NCBI RefSeq assembly: GCF_000143415.4
Contig: NW_003314284.1
Span: 1,034,984-1,098,983, forward strand
Origin: Selaginella moellendorffii
Lineage: Eukaryota; Streptophyta; Lycopodiopsida; Selaginellales; Selaginellaceae
DNA: 64,000 nt
Direction: 5' to 3'
Positions 1-10,683 of this stretch are shown here, in pieces. Made by a program: the position numbers and the translations under genes. The stretch's first letter is position 1; each line of letters opens with the position of its first letter. Below the pieces are notes generated by a model, which saw only the letters and a program-made list of their open reading frames with translations, was not told where the DNA came from and did no database searches.

Positions 1-424
1 AGCCCACATAAGTCTGATCCATCTTGTCGTCTGATGGAAAGTTGCCGGAACAAGATACTAGCGGATGCTGGAACATGAAGGAGGCTGCAGTTGCTTCAGA
101 TGGCGGACAGTTCAAGAGAGACCTTTTCCTGCGAGAACCCGGGCTAGCCGGGGTAACGAGAGTAGCAGGACGCGTGACCGAGGAAGCCAATGGGGTACCC
201 GGGGTAGCATGAGGCACTGATGGAATGGAAGTTGACGCCGTGGAAGCCGATGGAACCGGATCTACATCCATAACTACTGGACCTGCTAAAGCAGCCTTAA
301 GTGATAAACCTTGATGTATTTTCCGTTGAGACTCGGATGCTACTCCTCTGGGAGGCTCTCCAGTCAGCCTAATATGCTTGTTAGTTCCCTTATCCCAACA
401 CTCGCGAAGCAAATCCCTCTTCAT
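1..424 (-). CDS. Partial paralog of the 638-codon unknown gene (5' exon only)
   Basis: This is the 5' part of a gene that runs off the left edge. The reverse strand is open for 141 codons from an ATG at 424-422. It is colinear with the first exon of the gene at 22,280-24,468: it shares the MxRDLLRECWDKG start, a Pro/Ser/Thr-rich stretch after VVMDVDPVPSA, and the SFMFQHPLVSCSGNF region. It has small in-frame deletions relative to that copy. Similarity stops just upstream of the ATG, so this copy lacks the GDSL-type promoter found at the other one. It starts at the Met that corresponds to residue 11 of the longer copy, which suggests that this is the ancestral start. The function is unknown. 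Whether the downstream exons are intact cannot be seen. Confidence 0.55.
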   Translation of the reverse strand, partial: MKRDLLRECWDKGTNKHIRLTGEPPRGVASESQRKIHQGLSLKAALAGPVVMDVDPVPSASTASTSIPSVPHATPGTPLASSVTRPATLVTPASPGSRRKRSLLNCPPSEATAASFMFQHPLVSCSGNFPSDDKMDQTYVG

Positions 425-778
425 CGGCGCTTACCCTAATCCTTCTGAGAGAATAAAATATGCCACAAAATAGAATATATTGTCTTGGCGCCCTAAATTT
501 GAACTAATTTTTTAGGGACGCATTATGAAAAACCAGTTAAGATTTACTTATCCTTGGCTTGGAAGTTGTAGTGACTCTCTTTTTTGATAAATTCAAGAGG
601 AAGAACCTCAGACCAAGCTTCCTTTAAAGAACGAAGGTGCATCATCTACTCTTCCGTCAAAGAAAGAAAAGAAATACTTCCCTCCTTCTCTCTTTCTCTC
701 TGTCTGTCGTTTTAAGCTTGTGGCATTTTTAGATCATTCATCTTGTCTGGCGCGGCCACACTGTGAGGAGATCAGAAG
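425..778. other. Intergenic sequence between two divergent gene starts
   Basis: This stretch is AT-rich with no sustained reading frame. It lies between the start of the partial gene on the reverse strand and a possible gene starting at 779 on the forward strand, so it may hold both promoters. A pyrimidine-rich tract lies near 680-710. No other element is recognised. Confidence 0.4.
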
Positions 779-1303
779 ATGATTGATGTGAGACTCTCGG
801 CTCAAGGCATTCAACAGGTAAGAGTATGATCCTCCAGTTTTTTATTCTCCATTTTGTTGATATAAAACTGTCAAGCAGGACGTTTTAATTGGAATAATCA
901 AAAAGAGTTCTGAAGCTTACTTGTGTGGTTCAGATTCTAGTTTCTCATCTGACAAGATCTTTGGACACATTGAAATGTGCTTTACACTGGTTCAAGGTGA
1001 TATACAAAGTTTTGCATTCTCCCATATTTGCATTCAGGACGAGAGATGTAGTTTGCGTATGGAAGTCAGCAGCTTACACACTGAACACGTAGCTGGGGCT
1101 GGCAATACTGGCCGTGATCCACAGGTAAAACTTAAAAAAAAAAAACAAAGACTTCTCTTTCACTTTAAAATATGTTGCTAGAAAACTCACTCTACTTACA
1201 GGTGCTTTCTCTCGATTTTCCCGGGCTATCATTCGAGAAGCTAGATCCAGTCTGGTGGTTCTCGCCGCAGGAGGCTCCTAACATCGAGGCATTCCGGACC
1301 TGA
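779..1303 (+). CDS. Hypothetical three-exon gene, 128 codons, unidentified
   Basis: Proposed model: join(779..817, 879..1124, 1202..1303). All joins fall on codon boundaries, with introns beginning GT and ending AG (60 and 77 bp). The product starts MIDVRLSAQGIQQDVLIG and ends PNIEAFRT. It has no signal peptide or membrane segment and matches no family I know. Sequence further downstream (1,847-2,530) also has coding character, so this may be the 5' part of a longer gene whose later exons have decayed, or a separate small gene. The splice phases are good evidence that it was once translated. Expression is unproven. Confidence 0.4.
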
Positions 1304-2574
1304 GAACTTCCTTCCGCCATTCTTTCATCTAATTTGATGTACTCTTCATGAACTCAGTGAACCTTCGCAAACGGGTCGCTTCTTTCTGTCGCCATCTTCT
1401 TTCACGGCCAGAAGAAGAAATTACATTCTACTTTCTTCGTGGTGCATATTCTTTGGATGTTCTTCCGTTTCTGTAACTCTTTCCACTGTGGTTCGCTCCA
1501 GGTACTTACCGGTGATAAAGCTTTGCAAGCTTGCAATCTAAGTACTGAGTGAATTTGCAACGTTGTGTTTTCTCTAACCTTTGGAAATTTCACAGGACGT
1601 GGTTCCTCTCCCCAAAGGTTTTCCAAAAGTCATCCCGGAGTTCGTGCGGATGATATGTTTCCAATCGTGAATGAAGTGGAGTCATGACATTTGGCCTTTG
1701 ACGTGTCTCAGATAGACTTCTATGATCAACTCCATAACTGCCAATCGTGTAAGATCTTGGTAATGTACAAATTGCTCTCAAACTCTCTTCTTCGGATTTC
1801 TTGTTTTGCCAAGAGTTGAAAACTCTCTTTCCTAGGTTTTGCATGCTTGGAGCGAGATGAGCATACAGACAGCTACAATCTTTTCAGCACTGGTTGCCTT
1901 CCCTCCAGTGAGTCTTGCAGGGAAGGCAGCCTTAAATCCATCAAGAACTTCATCACAAATGTTCTAGAACTGGAGAGCATTGCGGTTCAAGCAGCATCTG
2001 GGGATGCCGAATTCAATCATGACACGAGCAGCATTGGATATAAATAGAGAGAAAAAACCGACTTACTCTGGTATCCTTTACGATCTTTCACAGGTGTGAC
2101 TGCTCCCAAAGTTCTCCAGTTGATGGATTTGGGAGGGTCAGAGCCGACGTTGCCAAACATTCTGATGCCTGCATCACCATCCATCTAGATTACTATCACT
2201 GGCGGCATTTGCATTTGCAGCAAACGAAAGCCAGACCAAGAGACGAGGACACATTCTTAGAGAGTTGCTTATCTCGTTAAAACGAAGGGTTATTACAGCA
2301 GTTGCAGCACGAGACTCATGCGGGCGCACTACTGTCGATCTTACGGACGTATTCAAAGAGACTTTGCTAGGACAAAAAAACGTGCACTGAATGAGACTGA
2401 AGAAGAAATCTCTTTGCAAGTTGGCAAAGGATATACAATGCAAATGAGGATCCTTGACTCAAGACAAAATGGCATCGCAAAAACAAACAGGAGAGAGAGA
2501 GAGAGAGAGAGAGAATTTAAACTCTACCTCTGAAGTGTTTGTACGGCTCCTCGAATCCAATTCAAGCCAGACTT
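1304..2574. other. Unassigned stretch with exon-like pieces
   Basis: No complete gene can be built here. The forward strand has coding-like stretches at about 1,847-2,047 and at 2,190-2,390, where one frame is open for roughly 66 codons and contains the run VDLTDVFKETLLGQ. AG acceptor sites lie upstream of both. These may be remnants of the gene starting at 779 or of another decayed gene. The end of the stretch is a GA dinucleotide run, listed separately. Confidence 0.3.
2490..2514. repeat. GA dinucleotide microsatellite
   Basis: An uninterrupted run of GA dinucleotides of about 24 bp, seen directly in the sequence. It lies outside any supported exon. Confidence 0.9.
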
Positions 2575-3311
2575 TCAGTTTAGCTTGAACTCCGCATCTC
2601 TGGAATACCATTCATCAGCACTCGTGTACTTGCAATCTTGCAAAAGCTCGCCCGTCGTCAGCATTTGATAAAGAAGACATCGAAACCTTATACGAAAGCG
2701 CTGACATTTCAACCCAGCCGTTCGAACCATGGTCGAATGTGTGATCACCTCCACCTGCATCTGGATCAAACACACCGAGTACGAACCAAAAACAAAAAAA
2801 ACAAAAAAAAAAAAACTCTCAGGTTGTACCCTTCCCGCAGAGGCAAAGGCACACCAATAGAACCTATGAAAAACTCGGGCTGAATCAAAGAAGACCGCGG
2901 GTGAAAAACGTCCTCCACAATCGCATAGCCAATGGGCAGACCTCACCTCGGTAGAGCACCGTTATCTCGAGATCCGCATGGTAGAAATCCACGTTCTTGT
3001 TTGGATTGGTGATGTTGAGGATGCAAAACATGACGAACCTCAACGTGTAAGCGTAGTCGTTTCCTCTTCCTTTTAGCTGCTGCTGCTCCAATGGATCCAC
3101 TGGGATCACCTGTCCATACATCATCTCCATGAACAGGACGGCCGGGCGAGGATGGTGGTAGGGAAATCCAGTAGTAAACGAGCCCAGCAGCCACGGAGAG
3201 GATTCCAATGACCAGCAGCAATCGAAAGAGCTCGGTTCCAGATTCCTGCTGCTGCTGCTGGAGTTGCTGCTGTAGTGGGTCTTGTGTGTCCGATCCGATA
3301 GTCACAGCCAA
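2575..3311 (-). pseudogene. NDR1/HIN1-like (LEA-2 domain) membrane protein, frameshifted
   Basis: The reverse strand starts MAVTIGSDTQDPL. A polar Gln-rich head is followed by a hydrophobic segment (about residues 32-50), then in another frame by a LEA-2-like stretch containing FCILNITNPNKNVDFYHADL and ITVLYRG. This order (short cytosolic head, one membrane segment, LEA-2 domain) is typical of NHL proteins, which sit in the plasma membrane and act in pathogen response. After ITVLYRG a GT donor (about 2,941) and an AG acceptor (about 2,858) join on to SIGVPLPLREGYNLRV in frame, so the gene had at least two or three exons. The last exon may end at 2,575. The frame changes by one base near 3,130-3,170, hence the pseudogene call. 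An assembly error could give the same picture. Confidence 0.5.
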
Positions 3312-4187
3312 TGTTCTGGCTCAACCAAGGCTCCCTCGGCCCCAGCTCCTACTCCGAAAGTCCTGGCCTGCAGTGACTGTGGAGCGAAGTTCCGGGATCA
3401 CCATCAACACCAGTGCTCGTCAGCAACGCATATGAAGGGTGACGCCCACGGGACGGGGCAAAGCACTTCTCATGCTTCGTGTGCGGCGCGAAGTTCGACT
3501 CCCGCAGTACCTGGACCAGAACTTCCTGGTAAAGCACGCAGGTAACCACTCCTCTGGCCAGTTTCCAGAAGCTCTCTCGTTATTTACCCGTGTTTTTTCA
3601 GTGGAGAGCACGCGCAACGACGACCCGGAACGAGGAAGAGTCATCGCACACTTCCATGCGAAATGGAACCATCCAGGCAGCGAAGCGTCCGTCATTGACA
3701 TCCTCCGCGTGTACAATCCGGTCACAGGGTGAAGCGGTTCGTGGACTACAGAGAAAAGCTGATGGCCCAGAGAGGCAGCAAGGACGAGAAGATTGGAAAG
3801 AATGGAAACGAGGTCCTGCGCTTCCATGGCACAACGGTTTTGTGCGGGCTCGGGACGCTGCAGCAGCAGTCACTGTGCAGCAATCTCTCGTGCAGCCTCT
3901 GCAACATCATCCTGATTCAAGAAGAAGAAAGCAAAGGTTGATGGATTCCTCCGGTTTGGGGCGGCGATCTATGTGACGGCAGCCAGCAGCAAGGCAAACT
4001 ACTATGTCAAGGCCTACGGCAGCTCCTCGGGTTCCAGGCACCATGCCATGCTCGTGTGTAAGGTTCTGGCCAGGCGAGTGTTCAAGGTGACCGAGGACAG
4101 GCCGAGTTGGTTGCTCCACCAGATGGCTATCACTCCATGTCTAGTGAAGTGGGAGGGATCCTCAACTTTGATGAGCTTGTGGTGTAA
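3305..4187 (+). pseudogene. C2H2 zinc-finger / PARP-like-fold protein, broken copy A
   Basis: One of four decayed copies. Two C2H2 fingers are visible, CSDCGAKFRDH and, in another frame, C..CGAKFDSPQYLDQH. An intron follows, then the exon starting VESTRNDDPERGRVIAHFH, then a PARP-like segment with FHGTTVLCG and, after another frame change, SSKANYYVKAYGSS, HHAMLVCKVLA and GYHSMSSEVGGILNFDELV. The layout of fingers followed by an FHGTT-type ADP-ribosyltransferase-like fold matches a plant family of unknown function. Only this copy keeps the FHGTT motif. It carries at least three frame breaks, including one shared by all four copies near 3,728. It ends just before the promoter of the GDSL gene at 4,351. 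Confidence 0.6.
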
Positions 4188-4219
4188 TGCTGCCATCTTG
4201 CCTCAGTTTATTATTGTCT

Positions 4220-4350
4220 GATGGCTAAAACTTTAGTTTTAATTCAAGTATTTAAAGGTACTTTTATTAGATGAAGTAACCTTTTCCTTTTCCCTAACTC
4301 TATATAAATTAGCTTGTGCATTAGGTTTTGCCATATTAAGGTTTTGGCGA
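4220..4350 (+). promoter_or_regulatory. GDSL-type core promoter and 5' UTR (copy 1)
   Basis: A TATA-like TATATAAAT lies at 4,301-4,309, about 45 bp upstream of the start region. The same block precedes the other GDSL copies (reverse strand, near 20,030-20,145 and 7,840-7,930) and the unrelated 638-codon gene (near 24,475-24,560). Its conservation in four places makes it the best-supported promoter of the window. Confidence 0.6.
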
Positions 4351-5306
4351 GATGGTCGAGGATCTTAGTGTTCGTGGTTGCAATCTTGGCTCTTTGCGTG
4401 TGCGTGTATGGGAGGTCGATTCCTCAACTCAGGACTATCTACATGGGAGATTCAATCTTCGACGTGGGCACAAACAAATATGTGAAGAATTCAGTTTCGC
4501 GTTGTGATTTTGTGCCATATGGGGAGACGAGGTTTAGCAAGCCATCTGGGAGGTGTAGCGATGGGTTTATAATTCCAGATCTGATAAACAAGGTGATAGG
4601 TTTGCCCTTTTCAAGACCATTCCTGGGCTTGAAAGCTGGGAGTCAACTTCCACTAAGCATTAATTTTGCGTCAGACGGCAGTGGCTTACTCGACTCTACT
4701 CACTCGGACTGGGGCGTTGTGTCGTTTAACGAGCAGCTAAAGCAGCTCGCGCAGCTCTCCAAGAAAAATCTCAATCTCAATGATTTTGTGGTTGTGATAT
4801 CTTCTGCTGGGAATGATATTGCGGCAAATCTTCAAAACATTGCTGATATTGACTTGAAAGCAATGTTAATGTCATTAGAGAAAGGATTGGAACAGCTATA
4901 CAAGTATGGATTTCGAAAGATCGTCTACTCAAGTGTTGGGGCACTAGGATGTTCACCTATTGTGACCTCTGGAGGAAAATGTGTGAGCGAGATTAACAAT
5001 CTGGTGGAAGAATTCAATGTGCAAGCTCGGGAGATTGTTTTAGGGGTGGCAAAGAGATTTCCAGGGATGAAAGGAACATTTGTGGATGGCTACTCTTTGA
5101 TCAAATCATACGTGGAGAACCCAAAGAGGTTTGGATTTAAGAATTCCGGGGGTTGTTGTCCCAATTGCCTTTCACAAAAGAATACATTGAGTGGGCTGTG
5201 CAAGAATCCAAGCGATTACGTCTTTTGGGATATAATACACCCAACTGAACACACGTATATGCTGTTAGCCAAGGAATTCATGAAGAAAATCATAGAAGTG
5301 TTGTAA
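4351..5306 (+). pseudogene. GDSL esterase/lipase, copy 1, start codon lost
   Basis: A single-exon GDSL hydrolase whose body is intact to the stop at 5,306. It has the block I motif MGDSIFDVGTNKYV with the nucleophile Ser, the AGND block, and the DIIH block that supplies the catalytic Asp and His. A secretory signal precedes block I. These enzymes are secreted and hydrolyse lipid or acyl esters. Compared with the copy at 19,064-20,026, about 8 bp are missing right after the ATG. The ATG at 4,353 therefore now reads another frame, which ends within about 50 codons. The correct frame is open upstream only to a TTG at 4,314, and the first in-frame ATG is the Met of block I. It is probably non-functional, or it would yield a protein without a signal peptide. 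Confidence 0.7.
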
Positions 5307-6240
5307 AATTAACAAATTTATTTGTTTTGTGGGATGAATTCCTTGTTTTTTCTGCAAGAAATATGTAGAAGAATGAAATATATTTAAACTTTCTTGCTTA
5401 AAAGATACTCGAAATATTTTTTATGTGCTAACTGATCTGCCTTGACTGGAGAAAAAGCCATTTCATCCGTTTGAACGTCAATGCAGATCAACAGATTTTG
5501 GGAGGCTACTGTTGTTGTTTGAATCGAATCGTACTCCATTGCCATCAGCGACATAGCCTCTCAATAACGGTTTGCCAAAAGAGCCGAGGTGTACATGGTA
5601 CTCCTCAAACATCTCCAAGCAAATACAAAAAGGAAAAAGTGTGAGCTTGCTTTGATCTGACTCACCAACAAGTGAACCACATATGATCACCGAGTCAAGC
5701 TTAACTTATAATGGTTGTACTTGCCTTCAACTTTACTTGTTTCAGTCTCTGCGCAGACAGAGAACTGGCAACTCTTACGAGGAAAGATGGATCTGAAGTT
5801 CGATCCAGCCTCCAAGACGAGCGACCTCCTGCCGTGATCGAGTTTGGAGTTCTTATCACCACCACCACGCACATCGGTCATCTCGTCCTGTATGACTAAG
5901 CCCAAGTTGGCCGCCGATTACTGCAAGTAAGCGTTGCCTCTACCCGCTGTCCACGAACCCTTCGTTGTGGCCATGGTCGCGACGAGAGCAGGCTGAGAGA
6001 GCTAGCGAGATAAACTCTATTCATCGTTGGCAACTGTATTCGTCGTGAGATTCGCTAGAATTGCGAAGTTAGCTCTTTCAAAGCGTTTCTCTTAAATGAA
6101 AGTTTGAAAGGTTTCTTGCCTGGCTGAGAGCTTGCAGTTTTTCCTCTGGACTCCTTACTTTCAAAATATAAGTCTCCAAAGAGAAAGAATCTATAAATCA
6201 CAAAATAACCTTACCTAATGCTTGTGGAGAGCTTTGTGAT
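5307..6240. repeat. Duplicated segment between GDSL copy 1 and a PPR fragment
   Basis: This stretch carries the 3' flank of the GDSL gene and then a sequence that recurs in inverted orientation at about 18,060-19,060. On the reverse strand a short open frame begins MGLVIQDEMTDVRGGGD (5,905 downwards), and its counterpart in the inverted copy begins at 18,363. Next to it, a short frame begins MATTKGSWTAGRG near 5,973. These may be exons of a lost gene; no family is recognised. The part from about 5,998 also occurs in direct orientation at 20,155. Confidence 0.5.
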
Positions 6241-6247
6241 GGAATGA

Positions 6248-6575
6248 ATGGACGCTGTCTGGAGTTCCAGCTCTTCTCCGCGGCTCACCAGCGATGTAGC
6301 AGTAGTGGGTTCTAGTCCAAGTTTGCGCTGCAGCAGCGACACCACCAAATGCTACGCCGAGGCGTTGCGAAGATGCGGGAGCAACCAGAACCTCTGGGAA
6401 GGCAAGAGGCTCCACTTCCTCCTCAAGTCCCACGGCTACGACGGCGATACGTTTCTACGTTTCTCTGGAATTTGCTCGTCCAGATGTATGGTAAACGCGG
6501 CGAGCTGGATCAAGCGCGAAGTGCCTTCGACCGGATAGTCACCAGGAACGTCTTCTCTTGGACAATCCTCATCCT
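6248..6575 (+). pseudogene. PPR protein, 5' fragment 1
   Basis: The start of a plant pentatricopeptide-repeat gene: MDAVWSSSSSPRL, then YAEALRRCGSNQNLWEGKRLH, then after a frame change NLLVQMYGKRGELDQARSAF and VTRNVFSWTI. That is a leader and about one and a half PPR repeats before homology stops near 6,575. Full-length PPR proteins bind organellar RNA. This fragment lacks the repeat array. The frame change comes from a small difference near 6,455-6,475 relative to the copy on the reverse strand at 17,890-18,039. Confidence 0.6.
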
Positions 6576-7240
6576 CGCCTCGCCATCGCTTCATAGTTTT
6601 AGTGTTTATACTTTACCTTTTATTACTAATTTTGAAGTTTTAAAATGTGAACTTTCATCTAATTTCAAGCTACTGACGGCTAGTTCTCTTGAAGAGCAAG
6701 AAGAGCCACAGAGCATCGCTTCCTGTTCATCTTCCAGTGGGAGCAGCTCTAAACTTCTATGTTGTTGGAACGATAAAACACGCAGAGGACTCTTGAAAAC
6801 ACCAGTTCAACTAGCAAACTTATCAAGTACATGAAAACATTAGGAACGACGGACACTGAAGACTATAGATGCAACTGCGAGCAATCTCAACAGTACATCC
6901 AGCGTACGAAAAACGTTTATATTGCAAGAACGAGGAACGCTCCAAAAAGCGTGGAAGGTAAGGACGTTTCTCTTTCAGTAAAAGTTTGATCCTTCTCATT
7001 CTTTCAGCCCTGCAAAGCTCCTGGTTGTTTGAGGTCGTTTACGAGCAGGGAGTACATGCTACAACCCTTCAGAGCATCTCGGAGACTTCATTCAATAGCA
7101 TCTCGGGAGCTTCAGTGAGTGCCAATACAGCAGCTCCGCGCTCGATCGTCTACCTTGAACAGTTCAACAATTGTTTCGCCAACGAGCGGGCAGCGGCCTT
7201 AGAGAGCATCTGATGACGGCCAGCTGATGTATTTGCCACT
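6576..7240 (+). repeat. Non-coding repeat R1 (copy 1) and flanks
   Basis: No gene is supported here. The part at about 6,580-6,960 recurs in direct orientation at 20,720-21,115, and inverted at about 10,303-10,620 and 26,870-27,125. It holds the run AGGACTCTTG followed by a short A-rich tract, and it ends near the sequence GCCACGTAGGCATAAT in some copies. The origin is unclear; it could be the 3' part of a decayed transposable element. Confidence 0.5.
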
Positions 7241-7274
7241 TGTGGAAGACAGCATGGGCAGATTGAATTCAGAC

Positions 7275-7835
7275 TCATCGGTCTACAAGGCTCTGGAGAG
7301 GGGCAAAAACAGCCTTGAAAAGCTGAGATCCATGCCAGTCAATATCAGCAATGTTTTGAAGATTTACCGCAATATCATTCCCAGCAGAAGATATCACAAC
7401 CACAAAATCATTGAGATTGAGATTTTTCTTAGAGAGCTGCGCGAGCTGCTTTAGCTGCTCGTTAAACGACACAACGCCCCAGTCCGAGTGAGTGGAGTCA
7501 CTGCCATCTGACGCAAACTTAATGCTTGGTGGAAGTTGACTCCCAGCTTTTAAGCCCAGGAATGGTCTTGAAAAGGGCAAACCTATCGCCTCGTTTATCA
7601 GATCTGGAATTATAAACCCATCGCTTCACCTCCCGGATGGCTTGCTAAACCTCGTCACCCCATATGGCACAAAATCACAACGCGAAACTGAATCCTTCAC
7701 ATATTTGTTTGTGCCCACGTCGAAGATTGAATCTCCCATGTAGATAGTCCTGAGTTGAGGAATCGACCTCCCATACACGCACACGCAAAGAGCCAAGATT
7801 GCAACCACGAACACTAAGATCCTCGACCACTTCAT
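7275..7835 (-). pseudogene. GDSL esterase/lipase, copy 2, truncated
   Basis: The reverse strand starts with a proper ATG (MKWSRILVF) at 7,835, followed by the signal peptide and GDSIFDVGTNKYV. A Cys codon of the other copies is a TGA stop here, near 7,625, right after the residues KPSGR. Homology then resumes from SDGF through AGNDIAVNLQNIADID and stops. The last third, with the catalytic Asp/His block, is missing and replaced by unrelated sequence. It is a dead copy. It shares its upstream region with the other GDSL copies. Confidence 0.75.
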
Positions 7836-7983
7836 CAAAACCTTAATATGGCAAAACCTAATGTACAAACTAATTTATATAGAGTTAGGGAAAAGGAAAA
7901 GGTTACTTCATCTAATAAAAGTACCTTTAAATACTTGAATGAAACTAAAGTTTTAGCAAGCATTGTCTACACGATATCATAGA

Positions 7984-8340
7984 CGATAATAAACTGAGGC
8001 ACAAGCTCATCAAAGTTGAGGATCCCTCCCACTTTGCCGAGACTTGGGAGAAGGCAGTGGAGATGTGATGCACAGCTTGGGCGTAGAGATCAAACGGGCC
8101 GATCATCAGAAGCAGCAGAAGAAAAGGCCTTGCGACTTACCACTCTGCTGCAAACAGCGCTGTAAAGCAGCGGTGGTTGATAGATATGGCTGTCGAGGAT
8201 ATACTAGGCCGAGAGATGCGACACCATGCTGTGCCGCCCTCCCGCCACCGGAAATCTTTGCCCATGTGCGCTAGGGCACATGGGTACAGTTCCCGAACTC
8301 CTCTCTTCCAACAATCACACCTATAAGTTGAATTCTTCAA
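7984..8340. other. Shared upstream segment of C2H2/PARP-like copies B and D
   Basis: On the reverse strand the first 70 bp are an inverted piece of the PARP-like 3' end, with the codons for the ILNFDELV region seen in copy A. So a 3' fragment of this family lies head-to-head with the next copy. The rest (to about 8,340) is repeated at 24,610-24,965 and has no recognisable product. Confidence 0.45.
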
Positions 8341-8344
8341 AGTT

Positions 8345-9466
8345 GACAACGTCCTGTGGAGCGAAGTTCCGGGATCACCAGCAGCTCCATCAACACCAGC
8401 GCTCGTCAGTAACGCATTATGAAGGTTGACGCCCACGGGACGGGGGAAACCACTTCGTGTGCGGCGCGAAGTCCGACTCCCCGCAGTACCTGGACCAGCA
8501 CTTCCTGTTAAAGCACGCAGGTACAGTTTCCAGAAGCTCTCTCGTTATTTACCCGTGTTTTTTCAGTGGAGAGCATGCGCAAGGACGACCCGGAACGAGG
8601 AAGAGTCATCGCATACTTCCATGCGAAATGGAACCATCCAGGCAGCGAAGCGTCCGTCATTGACATCCTCCGCGTGTACAATCCGGTCACAGGGTGAAGC
8701 GGTTCGCGGACTACAGAGAAAAGCTGATGGCCCTGAGAGGCAACAGGGACGGAAAGAATGTAAAGGAGGTCCTGCGCTTCCACGACACGACGGTCTTGTG
8801 CGGGCTTCTCCGCAGCAACAGTCAACCAGTCAACCGGCTTCTCCGCTGCAACAGTCACTGTGCAGCAATCTCTCGTGCAGCCTCTGCAACATCATCCTGG
8901 CCGCATTCAAGAAGAAGAAAGCAAAGGTGGATGGATTCCTCCGGTTTGGGCCGGGGATATATGTGACAGCAACCAGCAGCAAGGCAAACTACTATGTCAA
9001 GGCCTCCTCGGGTTCCAGGCCCCATGCCATTCTCGTTTGTAAGGTTCTGGCCGGGATGGTGTTCAAGGTGACCGAGGACAGGCCGAGTTATGGCTATCAC
9101 TCCGTGTCTTGTGAGATTGGCTATGGTCTGTTGTTTGTTGTTTTTCGTCTTTCGTCCCTGTCCCTGACTATTCTCTGATGTAGACGATGAGAATGAACAC
9201 GAGAGCAATCCCACCGGCCGTGTCAATCTCAAGGAAGTCCTCTGGATCGACCAGATAGTGGGAAATGTTCTTCGCAAGGTGAGCCTTTCGTTTCTTTTTC
9301 CTGGTCATGAAGAAGTTTGCGAAAGAACTTTCTCATATTTGAGACTGATGATGTGTTTCAGCTTAACATGGCTTTGGAGTATCTTCAACCAGCTTTTGGA
9401 AGTGTCATAGTGGATGTGAGTTGCAGGTCCCCTAGGTAATTGACCGAGAGATGGCCATTGGTTGTT
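8345..9466 (+). pseudogene. C2H2 zinc-finger / PARP-like-fold protein, broken copy B
   Basis: It has the same layout as copy A: finger CGAKFRDHQQLHQHQ, a second finger region with a short deletion, the exon starting VESMRKDDPERGRVIAYFH, the shared frame break near 8,695, then FADYREKL, FHDTTVLCG (the Gly of FHGTT is Asp here), FRFGPGI-like and SSKANYYVKASSGSR, HAILVCKVLAG and TEDRPSYGYHSVS. A small insertion after VLCG shifts the frame. Instead of the copy A ending, an exon reading DENEHES...VNLKEVLWIDQIVG follows, with a GT donor at about 9,281, and then NMALEYLQPAFGSVIVD. It is not translatable as one protein. Confidence 0.6.
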
Positions 9467-10302
9467 AGAACACGAACTTCTTGTAAGATTCTGCGCTATA
9501 TGTGCTTTCACTAGCAACCTTCTGGTGGTTCAAACAGGTTGGAAGATACAAGTACATGTGATTGATAACGAGCTATGCACTTACATCCTATAACGAACCC
9601 AGAGAAAAAAGGCAACTACAAGAATTATATTGAGGTATGCTATGATTCTCTGATCATCCAAACTAAATTGTGTATTTTTTCCAGGTGCTTTGACGGGGAC
9701 AAGTATGACATTTACCTTGGGAGGACAAGTATTATTAAACTTCTAAGAATCAAGAGGAGTTTATCAAGCAGCTGCTCTATTGTTTGAGGCTTTTGGTTGC
9801 AACACTTTCAGTAAATACTTTTGTATATTGTTTTCTTGCATGTTTACTCTTAACTCATCTATTCAAGATTTATGTAATCCGTGAATATGCATGATTTAGC
9901 ATGACTTTTCTCGCTGGAAGTTTCTCTTACGCTGGCTCTCACTGTAAGTATCACTGTTAAGTTTTCTCTTGAGTTATCCAAGCTCTTTATACTTGGTGTT
10001 TGTTTTTTCAGTGCTCCCTGGCCGTGATCGAGAGAGGGATTTGGAACTCCAGTTTTGTTTGTTTATCAAAACTATGGTTTTTCCATAGCTTGATGATGGC
10101 ACTGGGCCGCAGTGTCACTCAGGCAAGATGCACTTATATTGTCCAAAGGAGGTGAAGCCATTCAAGAGGCTTCACTCTCGTCAAGCTTCGAGATTTTTTT
10201 CCATTTATTCGTTTGCTAAGTAAACTAACTTGAATTTTGCACGACTTTGCATAAGTCAAAACATTGTTGCTAAAAAAAGCCTCTGTGGGGAGTTACAAGT
10301 TA
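9467..10302 (+). other. Unassigned intron-like stretch of the duplicated block
   Basis: This is AT-rich and is repeated at about 26,090-26,870. A likely exon piece beginning with the codons for CFDGDKYDIYLGRTS lies after an AG acceptor near 9,685. No complete gene can be drawn. It may be the 3' part of the gene fused behind copy B. Confidence 0.35.
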
Positions 10303-10620
10303 TTATGCCTACGTGGCATATTGTTGCATCTATAGTCTTCTGTGCGCATCGTTCCTAATGTTTTCATGTACTTGATAAGTTTGCTGGTTGAACTGGTGTT
10401 TTCAAGAGTCCTCTGCGCGTTTTATTGTTCCAACAACATAGAAGTTTAAAGCTGCTCCCACTGGATGATGAGCAGGAAGTGGTGCTTTGGGTCTTCCGTG
10501 ACTTGCATGCTCTTCTATGTGTCCATGCTCTTCCAGGGAACTAGCCGTCAGTAGCTTGAAATTAGAAGTTCATTGCCGTTGCTCATTGGAAGTCCACATT
10601 TTAAAGCTTCAAAAGTTAAC
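10303..10620 (-). repeat. Repeat R1, inverted copy 2
   Basis: The reverse complement matches 6,580-6,960 and 20,760-21,090, including the stretch around AGGACTCTTGAAAACACC. It lies just upstream of the 322-residue gene in both large duplicates. Confidence 0.6.
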
Positions 10621-10683
10621 CTTGTTAATTTTATAGACTTTGGTAATAGAAGGGAAAAGACGCCACCCTAAAACTAGGAAGCG

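Noticed and set aside
4314-4350. N-terminal extension of GDSL copy 1 from position 4,314
   Set aside because: The codon there is TTG and the sequence is the conserved 5' UTR of the other copies, so it is not a normal start.
10303-10620. R1 as a complete MITE
   Set aside because: No terminal inverted repeats or target duplications could be seen at the edges of the copies.
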